64,000 nucleotides of DNA. Origin: an uncultured Oscillospiraceae bacterium. Its GTDB lineage: Bacteria; Bacillota; Clostridia; Oscillospirales; Acutalibacteraceae. The DNA is taken from NCBI GenBank assembly GCA_949283785.1, contig CASDTR010000026.1, positions 1 to 64,000 on the forward strand, written 5' to 3'. This document shows, piece after piece, positions 1 to 9,430 of the stretch (the stretch's first letter is position 1; each line of letters begins with the position of its first letter). The notes beneath the pieces were generated by a model that was not told where the DNA came from, searched no databases, and worked only from the letters and a program-made list of their open reading frames with translations. The position numbers were made by a program, and so were the translations under genes.

Positions 1-95
1 TCTTGTTTGGACATATTCCTTCCTGCCTTTCTTTAGGTTTGAGCAACTTTATTGTATTGGCTTTTGGGGGATATGTCTATTTTTTTGCTAATAAA

Positions 96-125
96 TAAAT
101 GTTGAGGTCTTCACCCCAACATTTA
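96..125. terminator. Probable bidirectional terminator
   Basis: Nine-base inverted repeat (TAAATGTTG / CAACATTTA) around a 12-base loop, just past the stop codon of the reverse-strand hydrolase gene. The reverse reading continues TTTATTAG and the forward reading reaches TTTTTT at about 137. It would end the hydrolase transcript. Bases 1-95 are T-rich and show no gene. Confidence 0.55.
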
Positions 126-175
126 TTATAGAACCTTTTTTGTTTTAGCCGAATACCTTTCAGCTCAGTTTCATA

Positions 176-2023
176 TTACAGCTGAGTAAGAGTATTTGTG
201 CAGCTCATTGTGGTTACAAGAAGCGCCATGATGATACCCGCAATGTAGGGGTTGTGTGTGCGCTTGTAGATGATGCGGGATACAACCGCCGCAACGGGAA
301 GGATAACCACTATTGGATACAGCCAGATGCCTATGATGCTTCCGCCGAACCATGGGATAAACTCGTTGGGAAGATATCCTGTTGAGAAGAAGCAGCTGTA
401 CATGATGATAATCATGATAAGAGAAGCAAGGCCGTTGAAAATCGCCATAACGGCTGTGTTGACCCATTCCTTCTTGCCCAGCTTAAAGAAGTTGTAGCTG
501 TTGATTGAAATGCTGTTGCAGATATAGTAGATAAGGAAGAAGGGCAGGTACAGGAGGATAATCGGGATCTTGTCAGCCGTAAAGGCTTTGAGAGGAATTA
601 CCCAGAGACGGAAGTCGGTCTTGAAGAAGAAGTCGGCGGCAAATACAAGAGCATAAGATGCCGCTGCTACAACTACGGCAAGAGCGATTGTCTTGAGAAG
701 ATTCATTCCGCTTATCTTTACGCCGTTTGCAGCTCTGTCAGGCTTGTTGCCTGTGACAAGGCGGCCTATCCAGATGAGCACCAGTGCGAAAAGTCCGCAG
801 AGCATACTCCATATACCGATGAAGAATACGGGCGCCTGGACAAACAGAGCGGGCCTTATCTTATTGATTACGGAATATCCTACCATGTATACGACAATTG
901 AGAACAATGTCGCCAAAACGTTGCTGATCCAGAACCATGCCTGAGCTTTGCCCTTGAGAGCGGGAGCGGGAGCTGCCATCTCGGGAGCTTTAAGGCTTGC
1001 GAATACCTTTGTCTTAACAAGGGTAAGGGCAAGGCTTACGGCGAACATCATGAAGCCTACAAGGCCGATTGCGTTAAAGAAAGCTTTAAGCTGCCAGATC
1101 TGATTGTCGCCGTCGATTTTAATGGGAGCGTCGAGAGCGGCGTCAAAGAATTCAACGCTTGATGAAACAACGCCCTTTGAGAAGTGAGCCCAGGGATGGG
1201 TGATGTTGGGATTGTAGATGACCCTGATTGCCTCTTCTCCGTCTATTTCCTCTGTATACATTGTGTAGCTGCTGCGTGTGTCAAGGCCCGCAGGATCCTG
1301 GCCAAAATGCAGGAACGACTGAGCAGTTACCTGGTCTATGTAATCGCGGGGAGCGGTGCGTGTGCCGCCCTCCAGTGTTACGCGATGGAAGAATTCATCG
1401 TACTGGCAGGCTACGATTCCCGCGTCACGGCTGCCGAACATATTATAGTATTCGCCGTCCTCGTCAACGTATACCGCATCGTTTGAAACGAGGAGTGCCG
1501 CGGCGATAAGCTGTGTTTCGGCTTCATTGTCAAGAAGCACAGCCGTGCGGCTTGCAAGGGCGCCGTTTGAGTGGCCCGTTACGCCTATGCGCTCTGTGTC
1601 AACAAAGGGCAGGCCAGCCATCATCTTTACGGCGTCATACATTCCGTTTGCGTTGTTTTCGTCCTTCCACCATTCATTGGTCACAAGGTTTTCCGAGTTG
1701 CCGTGGCCGTACATATCAATTGAAAGTACGACGAATCCGCGGCGTGCATATTCTACATAGTTAAGATCCTGCATCTCACGGTTGTTGTACCAGCCGTGGC
1801 TGCAGATGATTGCCGGAGCGGGGGTGTCTTCCGTAGCGTTCTCGGGGATGAACAGCAGAGCGCTCATATAGTGGCCGCTGTCGGTTTCCCAGCGGAGATC
1901 CCGCACTTCAACTTTGCCGAAATTGGTCTGTACTAAGCTGGCTCCCACGGAGCTGATCAGACATATGACCAGTGCGATACACAGCCAGAAGACAGATGAT
2001 TTTCTCTTTGAACCAGCGTTCAT
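176..2023 (-). CDS. Alpha/beta hydrolase fused to a polytopic membrane domain
   Basis: 615 residues. Residues 13-30 form a hydrophobic signal or anchor segment. Residues 40-310 read as an alpha/beta hydrolase of the dienelactone-hydrolase/peptidase type: oxyanion motif CSHGW (74-78), nucleophile elbow GHSNG with Ser152, and a plausible late His in the HPWAHF stretch. From about residue 320 to the end there are roughly seven or eight hydrophobic helices, so the enzyme probably sits outside the membrane on a multi-pass base. GGAGG lies six bases before the ATG. Substrate unknown; an esterase or peptidase is likely from the family. The gene is monocistronic and divergent from pstS. The membrane half is not a family I recognise. 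Confidence 0.85.
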   Translation of the reverse strand: MNAGSKRKSSVFWLCIALVICLISSVGASLVQTNFGKVEVRDLRWETDSGHYMSALLFIPENATEDTPAPAIICSHGWYNNREMQDLNYVEYARRGFVVLSIDMYGHGNSENLVTNEWWKDENNANGMYDAVKMMAGLPFVDTERIGVTGHSNGALASRTAVLLDNEAETQLIAAALLVSNDAVYVDEDGEYYNMFGSRDAGIVACQYDEFFHRVTLEGGTRTAPRDYIDQVTAQSFLHFGQDPAGLDTRSSYTMYTEEIDGEEAIRVIYNPNITHPWAHFSKGVVSSSVEFFDAALDAPIKIDGDNQIWQLKAFFNAIGLVGFMMFAVSLALTLVKTKVFASLKAPEMAAPAPALKGKAQAWFWISNVLATLFSIVVYMVGYSVINKIRPALFVQAPVFFIGIWSMLCGLFALVLIWIGRLVTGNKPDRAANGVKISGMNLLKTIALAVVVAAASYALVFAADFFFKTDFRLWVIPLKAFTADKIPIILLYLPFFLIYYICNSISINSYNFFKLGKKEWVNTAVMAIFNGLASLIMIIIMYSCFFSTGYLPNEFIPWFGGSIIGIWLYPIVVILPVAAVVSRIIYKRTHNPYIAGIIMALLVTTMSCTNTLTQL

Positions 2024-2410
2024 GTTTCTTCCTCCTCATGTGTGTGTTCGAAAAGCTTTTCGGTGTTCATTTTTACAGGCCCCTGCGCTTAAGGCCTGCT
2101 GAGATGCTCAGCAAGTCGAAAGTACGCTTTAAAAGGGCGCGGAAGGACAAATGCCGCCCCTGATTTCCTCACTTTCATGCTTCTGAGCATTCCTTTCGAT
2201 TTCATGCTATCACTATACATAGTTATATGTCAATAGCCTTGAAAATTTTTATATAAAATGTCGAAAAACCACATTGTTCTTTTGAAAGCAAAGTGACCTG
2301 TTTTTTTAGATACAATTGTGCATATAGCACATCCGAAATTTACCGGTAAAGAGATATGTAAATAGCGTAATAAATAAGTGTGCTTTTTGTACAGTGGAGG
2401 GCTTAAAATG
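2024..2410. other. Divergent intergenic region, no gene
   Basis: Separates the reverse hydrolase from the phosphate operon. It holds the hydrolase ribosome site and presumably its promoter (a reverse-strand TTGACA is visible near 2230). It becomes AT-rich towards pstS. No coding potential or RNA gene is evident. Confidence 0.5.
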
Positions 2411-2466
2411 TTAACTTACATTTAACACCGCTTCGATTTCACAGTTAACATTACAGAGGCTATACT
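2411..2466 (+). promoter_or_regulatory. Pho box and promoter of the pst operon
   Basis: TTAACT (2411), TTAACA (2422), a degenerate TCGATT (2433) and TTAACA (2445) lie 11-12 bases apart, the tandem TTAACA-type half-site pattern bound by PhoP in Firmicutes. A -35-like TTCACA (2438) and a -10 TATACT (2461) have 17-base spacing. The box overlaps the -35, as expected of a PhoP-activated promoter. The regulator is encoded in the same operon. Confidence 0.75.
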
Positions 2467-2520
2467 TAAGTTGTTCCAAAAAACAAAACCAACGGACAGT
2501 GACTCAGGAGGTCATGGAAG

Positions 2521-3339
2521 ATGAAAAAATTATTGGCAGTTCTTATTGCGGCAGTTATCCTTGCGGGCGTTCTTTACGGCTGCACAGCCGGCGGTGACAG
2601 CCTTTCCGGCACGGTCACCACGGACGGCTCCACATCCATGGAAAAGTATATCGGCTTCATGGGAGAAAGCTTTATGGAGCAGAACGACGGAGTTGAAGTC
2701 ACCTATAATCCCACCGGCTCAGGCTCAGGCATACAGGCGGTCCTGGAGGGCAGATGCGACATCGGACTTTCCTCACGCGACCTTAAAGAAGACGAAATTG
2801 CTCAGGGCCTTAAAGGTACCGTTGTGGCAATTGACGGCATCGCAATCATCATCAATCCCGAAAACACAGTTGAGGATCTCACCGTTGAGCAGATAGCGGC
2901 TCTCTACACAGGCGAAATCACCAACTGGAAGGACGTAGGCGGCGCGGATGCTCCCGTTGTTCCCATCGGACGTGAGGCGGGTTCAGGCACACGCGACGGC
3001 TTCGAGTCAATCACGGGTACAGAGGATAAATGCAAATACAGCCAGGCCCTTACCGCAACGGGCGACGTTGTGGCTACGGTTGCGGGCAACCCCAACGCCA
3101 TCGGATATGTCTCCCTTGCTTCGGTCAGCGATAAGGTAAAGGCAATAAAGGTAAACGGAGTTGCCCCCGGAACAGAGACGATCCAGGACGGCACATACGA
3201 AATCCAGCGTAACTTCGTAATGGTTACTCTTGCTGATAAGGAGCTCAGCGAGGCGGCGCAGAAGTTCTTCGATTTCGTCACATCCTCAGAAGCAGACGCT
3301 CTCGTAAAAGAGGCGGGAGTTGTGCCTGTAAAAAGATAA
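2521..3339 (+). CDS. pstS: Phosphate-binding lipoprotein PstS
   Basis: 272 residues, the substrate-binding component of the high-affinity phosphate ABC importer. An N-terminal lipoprotein signal ends in VLYGC with Cys21 as the lipid attachment site. Phosphate-binding loops typical of PstS are visible: DGSTSMEKY near residue 35, NPTGSGSGIQA near 65 and GREAGSGTRDGF near 145. AGGAGG lies about nine bases before the ATG. It is first in pstSCAB-phoU and sits directly behind the Pho box. A terminator-like hairpin follows, which would make this the most abundant product of the operon. Length and motifs match the family; nothing looks missing. Confidence 0.96.
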   Translation: MKKLLAVLIAAVILAGVLYGCTAGGDSLSGTVTTDGSTSMEKYIGFMGESFMEQNDGVEVTYNPTGSGSGIQAVLEGRCDIGLSSRDLKEDEIAQGLKGTVVAIDGIAIIINPENTVEDLTVEQIAALYTGEITNWKDVGGADAPVVPIGREAGSGTRDGFESITGTEDKCKYSQALTATGDVVATVAGNPNAIGYVSLASVSDKVKAIKVNGVAPGTETIQDGTYEIQRNFVMVTLADKELSEAAQKFFDFVTSSEADALVKEAGVVPVKR

Positions 3340-3358
3340 ACAGCTCAAACTCTCTCCT

Positions 3359-3384
3359 GCGCATCCGCTCAAGGGTGGATGCGC
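3359..3384 (+). terminator. Intra-operon hairpin (attenuator) between pstS and pstC
   Basis: GCGCATCC (3359-3366) pairs perfectly with GGATGCGC (3377-3384) and is followed by TTTATT. A partial terminator here would give the usual excess of binding protein over permease. The ATG at 3379 lies inside the stem, which argues against using it as the pstC start. Confidence 0.7.
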
Positions 3385-3480
3385 TTTATTATGAGGGTAC
3401 GGTTCCAAAAAAGAGAAAGGTGGAGGCTGCGCGCGGCGGCCGTGTTTCGGCATTTAAAGGGCGCATCCCGAAAGATATAT

Positions 3481-4356
3481 ATGAGTAAATCAAAAAAGTT
3501 TTTTTCCGCCGCCGAAAAGGCGATGAATTTGTTTTTCATGATCTGCGGTTTTCTCGCCGTGGCCTGTGTTTTGTTCATAACGGTTTATCTTATAATCTCG
3601 GGACTTCCCGCAATTCGTGAAATAGGGCTGATAAAATTTCTCTTCGGAGAAGTTTGGAGCCCCACATCCTCAAATCCCCAATACGGAATACTTCCGTTTA
3701 TAATGACGTCAGTCTGGGGCACTCTGGGCGCCGTTATTATCGGCGTGCCGGTGGGACTTTTTACGGCTGTTTTTCTCGCCAAGATGGCTCCCAAACGTCT
3801 TGCCGCAGCCGTAAGACCCGCCGTTGACCTGCTTGCAGGTATCCCCTCCGTTGTCTACGGTCTTATAGGTATGATTGTGCTTGTTCCCGCAGTTCGCGAG
3901 ACCTTTGACCTTCCCGACGGGGCGAATCTCTTCTCCGCTGTAATCGTTCTTGCGATTATGATTCTCCCGTCCATAATAAGCGTCTCCGAGACCGCGCTGA
4001 AGGCGGTGCCCTCCGAATACGAGGAGGCTAGCCTTGCTCTGGGAGCCACAAAGACCGAGACCGTTTTCAAGGTGACGATACCTGCGGCAAAGGGCGGCAT
4101 AGCTACCTCGGTGGTCCTCGGCATCGGCAGAGCCATAGGCGAAGCCATGGCGGTCATGATGGTGTCGGGAAACGTTCCCAATATGCCGGGTATCTTTACA
4201 AGCGTGCGTTTCCTCACAACGGCCGTGGCAAGCGAAATGTCCTATTCCAGCGGACTTCAGCGTCAGGCGCTCTTCTCCATAGCCCTCGTGCTCTTCATAT
4301 TCATAATGATAATAAATCTTGTGCTCAACAAGGTCCTTAAAAAGAAAGGTGAATGA
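3481..4356 (+). CDS. pstC: Phosphate ABC transporter permease PstC
   Basis: 291 residues from the ATG at 3481. The frame stays open back to 3379, but that part is highly basic, overlaps the hairpin after pstS and looks non-coding. About six membrane helices. The inner-membrane-component loop (EEASLALGATKTETVFKV, near residue 180) is the contact site for the ATPase PstB. It forms the channel with PstA. The start is not certain: the ribosome site before 3481 is weak (GAAAG), and a GTG at 3442 with upstream GGAGG is an alternative. Four bases separate it from pstA. Confidence 0.93.
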   Translation: MSKSKKFFSAAEKAMNLFFMICGFLAVACVLFITVYLIISGLPAIREIGLIKFLFGEVWSPTSSNPQYGILPFIMTSVWGTLGAVIIGVPVGLFTAVFLAKMAPKRLAAAVRPAVDLLAGIPSVVYGLIGMIVLVPAVRETFDLPDGANLFSAVIVLAIMILPSIISVSETALKAVPSEYEEASLALGATKTETVFKVTIPAAKGGIATSVVLGIGRAIGEAMAVMMVSGNVPNMPGIFTSVRFLTTAVASEMSYSSGLQRQALFSIALVLFIFIMIINLVLNKVLKKKGE

Positions 4357-4360
4357 GGCG

Positions 4361-5221
4361 ATGAAAATGAAAAAGAAAATTTCGGTAAAGCGAAGAGCCT
4401 ACCGCCTTGTTCTCCACGGCCTTATGTACGCTGCGGCAGGCCTTACCTGCGCACTTCTGGCGGGGCTCATAATATACATTTTTTATCGGGGTCTCGGGAA
4501 TATCTCGTGGGAGCTTCTGAGTACCTCCCCCAGCTTTCTGAGGGATACAATAGGCATCCTTCCCAATATACTCAATACATTATATGTGGTAATAATCACT
4601 TTAATCATAGTTTTGCCTCTGGGAGTGGGGGCGGCCATATACCTTACGGAATATGCGAAAAACAAAAAGCTTGTTTCCGTAATCGAATTTGCGACTGAAA
4701 CCCTTGCGGGCATACCGTCCATAATTTACGGCCTTGTGGGTATGCTTTTCTTTGTACAGTTCTGCTCCCTGGAATACAGTATCCTTGCAGGCAGCCTCAC
4801 CCTTGTGGTGGTGACGCTGCCGACGATTATCAGAACCACTCAGGAGAGCCTCAAAACGGTGCCACAGAGCTACCGTGAGGGCGCTCTCGGTTTGGGAGCG
4901 GGCAAATGGCACATGATAAGGACTGTTGTTTTGCCCTGCTCCGTTGACGGAATCGTTACGGGCTGCATCCTTGCGGTGGGACGAATCGTCGGAGAATCGG
5001 CGGCGCTGCTCTTTACGGCGGGCATGGCCAACAACGTGATGAATTTCATAGATGCGGTAAAGCCGGGAAATCCCGGAGCCACCCTGACAGTCGCCATGTA
5101 CATCTACGCCAAGGAGAGAGGCGAGTTTGAGGTCGCCTTTGCCATTGCAGCGATACTCCTCATGCTCACCTTTGTGATAAATTTTGCCGCAAAGGTTGCG
5201 GGGCGCAAACTTAAAAAATGA
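4361..5221 (+). CDS. pstA: Phosphate ABC transporter permease PstA
   Basis: 286 residues from the ATG at 4361. The frame is open from 4319, but that part overlaps pstC, and AAAGGTGA just before 4361 supports the later start. Basic N-terminus, then six hydrophobic helices. The conserved permease loop [16 protein letters not shown] lies near residue 175, and a second conserved stretch, [16 protein letters not shown], follows. Partner of PstC in the phosphate channel. Its stop overlaps an ATG of the pstB frame (ATGA at 5218-5221), so the two genes are tightly coupled. Confidence 0.94.
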   Translation: MKMKKKISVKRRAYRLVLHGLMYAAAGLTCALLAGLIIYIFYRGLGNISWELLSTSPSFLRDTIGILPNILNTLYVVIITLIIVLPLGVGAAIYLTEYAKNKKLVSVIEFATETLAGIPSIIYGLVGMLFFVQFCSLEYSILAGSLTLVVVTLPTIIRTTQESLKTVPQSYREGALGLGAGKWHMIRTVVLPCSVDGIVTGCILAVGRIVGESAALLFTAGMANNVMNFIDAVKPGNPGATLTVAMYIYAKERGEFEVAFAIAAILLMLTFVINFAAKVAGRKLKK

Positions 5222-5244
5222 TGAAAGAGGATAGGAGAATATAT

Positions 5245-5997
5245 ATGTCCGGTATCATGGAAACAAAAGGCTTAAGGCTCTGGTACTCAAGCAACGAGGC
5301 TTTAAAAAACGTAAATATGGAAATACCGAAAAATCAGATAACGGCCCTCATAGGCCCATCAGGCTGCGGAAAGTCCACTTTCCTAAAGACCCTCAACCGC
5401 ATGAACGACCTTACAGAGGGCTGCAAAATCGAAGGGAAGGTCACTCTTGAGGGCGAGGACATATACGGGGATATGGACGTAAACCTTCTTCGCAAAAGGG
5501 TGGGAATGGTGTTCCAAAAGCCCAATCCCTTCCCCATGAGCATTTACGACAATATCGCCTACGGCCCGAGAATACACGGGGTACATTCCAAGGTGGCACT
5601 TGATGAGATCGTAGAGCGCAGCCTCAGACAGGCGGCTATCTGGGACGAGTGCAAGGACAGGCTCAAAAAGAGCGCCCTGAGCATGTCGGGAGGACAGCAG
5701 CAGCGCCTTTGCATCGCCAGAGCCTTGGCCGTTGAGCCTGATGTGCTCCTCATGGATGAGCCCACCTCGGCTCTCGACCCCATTTCCACCTCAAAGATCG
5801 AGGAGCTTGTGCTGGACCTCAAGGAGAAGTACACGATAATAATCGTCACTCACAATATGCAGCAGGCTCTGAGAATAGCCGATAAAACCGCGTTTTTCCT
5901 TTTAGGCGAGGTCATTGAGTTTGACGATACGGAAAAGATGTTCTCCACCCCCTCGGATAAGAGAACTGAAGATTATATAACGGGAAGGTTCGGATAA
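5245..5997 (+). CDS. pstB: Phosphate ABC transporter ATPase PstB
   Basis: 250 residues from the ATG at 5245, chosen because AGGAG sits seven bases upstream; an in-frame ATG at 5218 overlapping pstA is the alternative. Complete ABC ATPase: Walker [10 protein letters not shown] (38-46), Q-loop in [11 protein letters not shown], signature SMSGGQQQR (near 147), Walker [12 protein letters not shown] (near 167) and switch His in THNMQQA. The sequence [15 protein letters not shown] is typical of PstB. It drives phosphate import through PstCA. phoU begins one base after its stop. Confidence 0.96.
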   Translation: MSGIMETKGLRLWYSSNEALKNVNMEIPKNQITALIGPSGCGKSTFLKTLNRMNDLTEGCKIEGKVTLEGEDIYGDMDVNLLRKRVGMVFQKPNPFPMSIYDNIAYGPRIHGVHSKVALDEIVERSLRQAAIWDECKDRLKKSALSMSGGQQQRLCIARALAVEPDVLLMDEPTSALDPISTSKIEELVLDLKEKYTIIIVTHNMQQALRIADKTAFFLLGEVIEFDDTEKMFSTPSDKRTEDYITGRFG

Positions 5998-5998
5998 A

Positions 5999-6643
5999 AT
6001 GAGATCATATTTTGACAAACAGCTGAGCACTTTGAATCTGGAGCTTGTAAAAATGGGAGCCCTCTGCGAGGAGGCTATTTCTTCGGCGGCCAAATGCCTT
6101 AAAGACGGCGACAAGACCCTTATTGAAAAGATAAAGGGGACGGAAAGGCTTATTGACGAGAAGGAGAGGGAGATAGAATCCCTTTCCATGAAGCTGCTTC
6201 TTCACCAGCAGCCCGTAGCGGGAGACCTGAGAATGATTTCGGCGGCTTTGAGGATGATTTCCGACATGGAGCGCATAGGCGACCAGGCGGCTGATATTGC
6301 GGAGATACTCAAATTTGTGGGGCCTCACAGCAGCGGCGCGGCGGAGCATATAACGGATATGGCGGATGAGACGAAGAAAATGGTTACGGAAAGCGTTGAT
6401 TCCTTTGTCAGGAGGGATCTTGATATGACCCGTAAGGTGATGAAGCGCGACGACGCCGTAGACGGGCTTTTCCTTAAAGTAAAGGAGGAGCTTACAAAGG
6501 CCATATGCGGCAATCCCGAGGAAGGGGAAATCTACCTCGACATCCTTATGATAGCCAAGTATTTCGAGCGAATAGGCGACCATGCGGTGAATATAGCGGA
6601 GTGGGTGGAATACTCCATTACCGACACCCATGTAAAGGCGTGA
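5999..6643 (+). CDS. phoU: Phosphate signalling protein PhoU
   Basis: 214 residues, all-helical, with the two PhoU repeats: an ERLIDEKEREIE region followed by RMISDMERIGDQAADIAE (near 80), and the second copy near 175 reading AKYFERIGDHAVNIAEW. The Glu/Asp clusters in these repeats bind metal in the family. PhoU links the state of the Pst transporter to the sensor kinase and restrains phosphate uptake. Here it lies between pstB and the two-component genes, as expected. Full length. Confidence 0.95.
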   Translation: MRSYFDKQLSTLNLELVKMGALCEEAISSAAKCLKDGDKTLIEKIKGTERLIDEKEREIESLSMKLLLHQQPVAGDLRMISAALRMISDMERIGDQAADIAEILKFVGPHSSGAAEHITDMADETKKMVTESVDSFVRRDLDMTRKVMKRDDAVDGLFLKVKEELTKAICGNPEEGEIYLDILMIAKYFERIGDHAVNIAEWVEYSITDTHVKA

Positions 6644-6710
6644 TTACTTTTTATCCCTTTTAGTGTATAATAGTGAAAAGAAAACACCTTATCAGTTGAG
6701 AGGGACAGTT

Positions 6711-7394
6711 ATGATTTATTTGGTAGAAGACGATCAGAATATAAGAAAGCTTATTTGCTACGCTCTCTCAAAGGAGGGCTTTGAAACCTGCGATTTTTCC
6801 TCATCGGAGCCTTTCTGGGAGGCTCTTAAAAAAGAGAGACCCGAGATGATACTTCTTGATATTATGCTCCCGGGAGAGGACGGACTTACAATTCTCAAAA
6901 AGATACGCTGCGGTGCGGAGACTAAAGTCATACCCGTTATAATGCTTACCGCTAAGGGCAGCGAATACGATAAGGTCACGGGTCTCGATATGGGCGCCGA
7001 CGACTATATAGCGAAGCCCTTCGGAATGCTGGAGCTTATTTCGAGGATAAAGGCCGTTCTTCGCCGCTGCAATGAAGCCCCCGCAAAAACACCCGACTTT
7101 AGGGTGGGGCCGCTGAGAGTAAACCCTCAGAAGCATATAGTGGAGGTAAACGGCGAGCCCGTAGTGCTGTCATTTAAGGAATTCGAGCTTTTATGTGCTC
7201 TTGTGGAGGCGGACGGAGTGGTTCTCAGCCGAGACGCCATTTACAGCCGCATTTGGGGTTATGACTTCGACGGAGAAAACCGCACTGTTGACGTCCATGT
7301 TACAAAGCTTCGCCGCAAATTAGGCGAGGCGGGCAATCTTATTGAAACGGTAAAAGGAATAGGATATAAAATCGGCGGTGTAAAAAATGAATAA
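6711..7394 (+). CDS. phoP: Phosphate regulon response regulator (PhoP/PhoB type)
   Basis: 227 residues from the ATG at 6711, which has GAGAGGG eight bases upstream; the frame is open from 6663 but that extension is unlikely to be translated. Receiver domain 1-115 with acidic pocket EDD (6-8), phospho-acceptor Asp50 (ILLDIMLPGEDG) and Lys in MLTAKG. The C-terminal winged-helix DNA-binding domain of the OmpR/PhoB class (130-225) includes the recognition region RTVDVHVTKLRRKLGE. It probably binds the box at 2411-2450. The last eight bases overlap the kinase gene. Confidence 0.93.
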   Translation: MIYLVEDDQNIRKLICYALSKEGFETCDFSSSEPFWEALKKERPEMILLDIMLPGEDGLTILKKIRCGAETKVIPVIMLTAKGSEYDKVTGLDMGADDYIAKPFGMLELISRIKAVLRRCNEAPAKTPDFRVGPLRVNPQKHIVEVNGEPVVLSFKEFELLCALVEADGVVLSRDAIYSRIWGYDFDGENRTVDVHVTKLRRKLGEAGNLIETVKGIGYKIGGVKNE

Positions 7395-9048
7395 AAAAAT
7401 ATTTTTTTCCTCCTGCCTTGTGGCCTTTACGGTGCTGATAGTGAGCCTTGCCATGAGTACGGGAGTGCTTTTCAGTCACTTTGAAAAACAGGTTGAGTCG
7501 GAGTTTAAAGAGGAAACGGAGCTTATGGCGGGGGTAATAGAAAATTCGGAGCTTAAAAACCTCGGAGACTATGATTTCGGAAGCAGGCGCGTCACCGTCA
7601 TAGAAAATGACGGCTCGGTGCTCTTTGATTCAAAGGCTGACGCTTCCGAAATGGAAAACCATGCAGACCGTGAGGAGTTTAAAGAGGCGGTCCTCTACGG
7701 AAGCGGCATGAGCAGCCGTTACTCCGATACCCTTACTGAAAAGAACATATATTACGCTTTGAGGCTTTCAGACGGCTCAGTCTTAAGAATTTCCGCCCCT
7801 CAAAGCACGATTTTCGCATTTCTCTCGGAGCTTGCAGGACCTATCTGCATAGTCATCCTTATAGCTCTCATACTCTCCGCCGTGCTGGCCATTAAGCTTT
7901 CGGAGAGTATACTCAAGCCCATAAACGCCCTTGACCTTGAAAACCCCGAAAACAATAAAACCTATGACGAGCTTGCTCCCCTGCTTACAAAAATAAACCG
8001 TCAGAAGCTGATAATAGAGCGTCAGCTCCACGAGGCGAAGCAAAAGCAGAAGGAATTCAGGCTTATTACGGACAATATGTGTGAGGGTCTGCTGGTCATC
8101 GACGGTAATTCCGATATACTCACCTACAACTCCGCAGCCGAAAAGCTTCTCGATATAACCGATGAGACAAGTCTCGGAGCTCTTAAAATATACCGTTCAA
8201 CTCAGGTTATAGAAGCTGTGGATGAGGCTCTCAAGGGCAATAACTCAGAATGCAGCATAACTCAAAATTCCCGTCAGTACAGCCTTATAGCGAACCCTGT
8301 TTTCCGCGACGGGGAAATAATCGGCGCTGTCATAGTGCTACTTGACATAACGGAAAAGACTCAGCGTGAGCAGCTTCGCAGGGAGTTTACCGCCAACGTT
8401 TCCCACGAGCTTAAAACCCCTCTTACCTCCATTTACGGCTTCGCGGAGCTCATGAAGGACGGGGATATGAAAAAAGAGGATATGGCGGATTTTGCGAAAT
8501 CCATTTATGACGAGACAAAGCGTCTCATAACCCTTGTGGGGGATATAATCAAGCTTTCTGCACTTGACGAAAAGAGCAGGTTCTACGAAAGGGAAAAGGT
8601 GGATTTATACGACCTTGCCGTAGAAAGCGCAGCGAGACTGAAAGCGGACGCGGCCAAAAAGCACGTTGAAATAAAGGTTGAGGGTGAATCGGCAGAGCTT
8701 ACGGGCGTAAAGCAGATACTTACCGATATTATCTACAACCTCTGCGAAAACGCCGTAAAGTATAACCGTGAAAACGGAAGGGTTGATATATCCGTCAGGG
8801 AAAATGAAAACAGCGTTTTCCTAAAAGTCAAGGATACGGGAATCGGGATCCCCACGGAGCATCAGGAGCGTGTTTTTGAAAGGTTTTACAGGGTGGATAA
8901 GAGCCATTCTAAGGAGATAGGCGGCACGGGACTGGGCCTTTCCATTGTAAAGCACGGGGTAATGTATCACGGCGGAGAGATCTCTCTCAAAAGTGAAACT
9001 GGAGAGGGTACCGAGATTACAGTGACCCTTCCGAAAAACGCTGATTAA
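7387..9048 (+). CDS. phoR: Phosphate sensor histidine kinase (PhoR type)
   Basis: 553 residues. Membrane helix at about 7-27, extracytoplasmic loop with a double-Cache/PAS-like fold, second helix near 150-170, PAS region about 215-315, then HisKA with phospho-acceptor His340 in SHELKTP. The HATPase_c boxes are present: N box NLCENAVKYN, G1 DTGIGIP, G2 GGTGLGLSIVKHG. Architecture matches Firmicute PhoR. The eight-base overlap with the regulator gene and the position after phoU make phosphate sensing the best call. It ends the operon; terminator-like hairpins follow. Confidence 0.93.
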   Translation: MNKKIFFSSCLVAFTVLIVSLAMSTGVLFSHFEKQVESEFKEETELMAGVIENSELKNLGDYDFGSRRVTVIENDGSVLFDSKADASEMENHADREEFKEAVLYGSGMSSRYSDTLTEKNIYYALRLSDGSVLRISAPQSTIFAFLSELAGPICIVILIALILSAVLAIKLSESILKPINALDLENPENNKTYDELAPLLTKINRQKLIIERQLHEAKQKQKEFRLITDNMCEGLLVIDGNSDILTYNSAAEKLLDITDETSLGALKIYRSTQVIEAVDEALKGNNSECSITQNSRQYSLIANPVFRDGEIIGAVIVLLDITEKTQREQLRREFTANVSHELKTPLTSIYGFAELMKDGDMKKEDMADFAKSIYDETKRLITLVGDIIKLSALDEKSRFYEREKVDLYDLAVESAARLKADAAKKHVEIKVEGESAELTGVKQILTDIIYNLCENAVKYNRENGRVDISVRENENSVFLKVKDTGIGIPTEHQERVFERFYRVDKSHSKEIGGTGLGLSIVKHGVMYHGGEISLKSETGEGTEITVTLPKNAD

Positions 9049-9149
9049 AAAGGCATAAAGAGCGCAGAAAACTGTCGACAAACAAGAGTTATATGTTCTA
9101 TATTACATAGCTCTTTTAAAATCTCCGAAAATATAAACAGGCACAGGAG

Positions 9150-9175
9150 ACGGCTCCCTTTGACGAGGGAGCCGT
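9150..9175 (+). terminator. Strong GC hairpin after the Pho two-component genes
   Basis: ACGGCTCCCT pairs with AGGGAGCCGT across a six-base loop. The T-run after it is poor (TAAAGCTTTCC), so termination efficiency is uncertain. It resembles the GGCTCCCTT...AGGGAGCC arms of dispersed Clostridia repeats. Confidence 0.5.
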
Positions 9176-9361
9176 TAAAGCTTTCCTTTGACTTGTGAAA
9201 AGCATTTATTCAAAACTTTACAGCGGTTTTATGGTGCAGCGATTTCGGTGTTTTAACGATGCGTTTTGATGCGGCGGGATATGCTGCCTGGTATTATACG
9301 ATATTATACTTTAATAAACTGCAAAAACGGAACTGCAAAAAGGCGGTTTTATTTCAAAAGA

Positions 9362-9395
9362 AAAGAGCTATATGATATATAACAGACGGCTCTTT
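9362..9395. terminator. Bidirectional terminator candidate
   Basis: AAAGAGC / GCTCTTT arms with T-rich flanks on both strands (forward ACTTTTAT, reverse TCTTTTG). It sits just before the stop codon of the reverse-strand YeiH gene, so it would end that transcript. Confidence 0.55.
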
Positions 9396-9430
9396 ACTTT
9401 TATATATTAACTTTCAAATGGAGCTATGTA

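Larger units (their letters stand above)
9049..9430. other. Convergent intergenic region with several hairpins
   Basis: Lies between two convergent genes. It contains an imperfect AAGAG...CTCTT hairpin near 9083-9115, a strong hairpin at 9150-9175 and a third at 9362-9395. The stretch 9180-9360 is AT-rich with no open frame of note. Confidence 0.5.
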
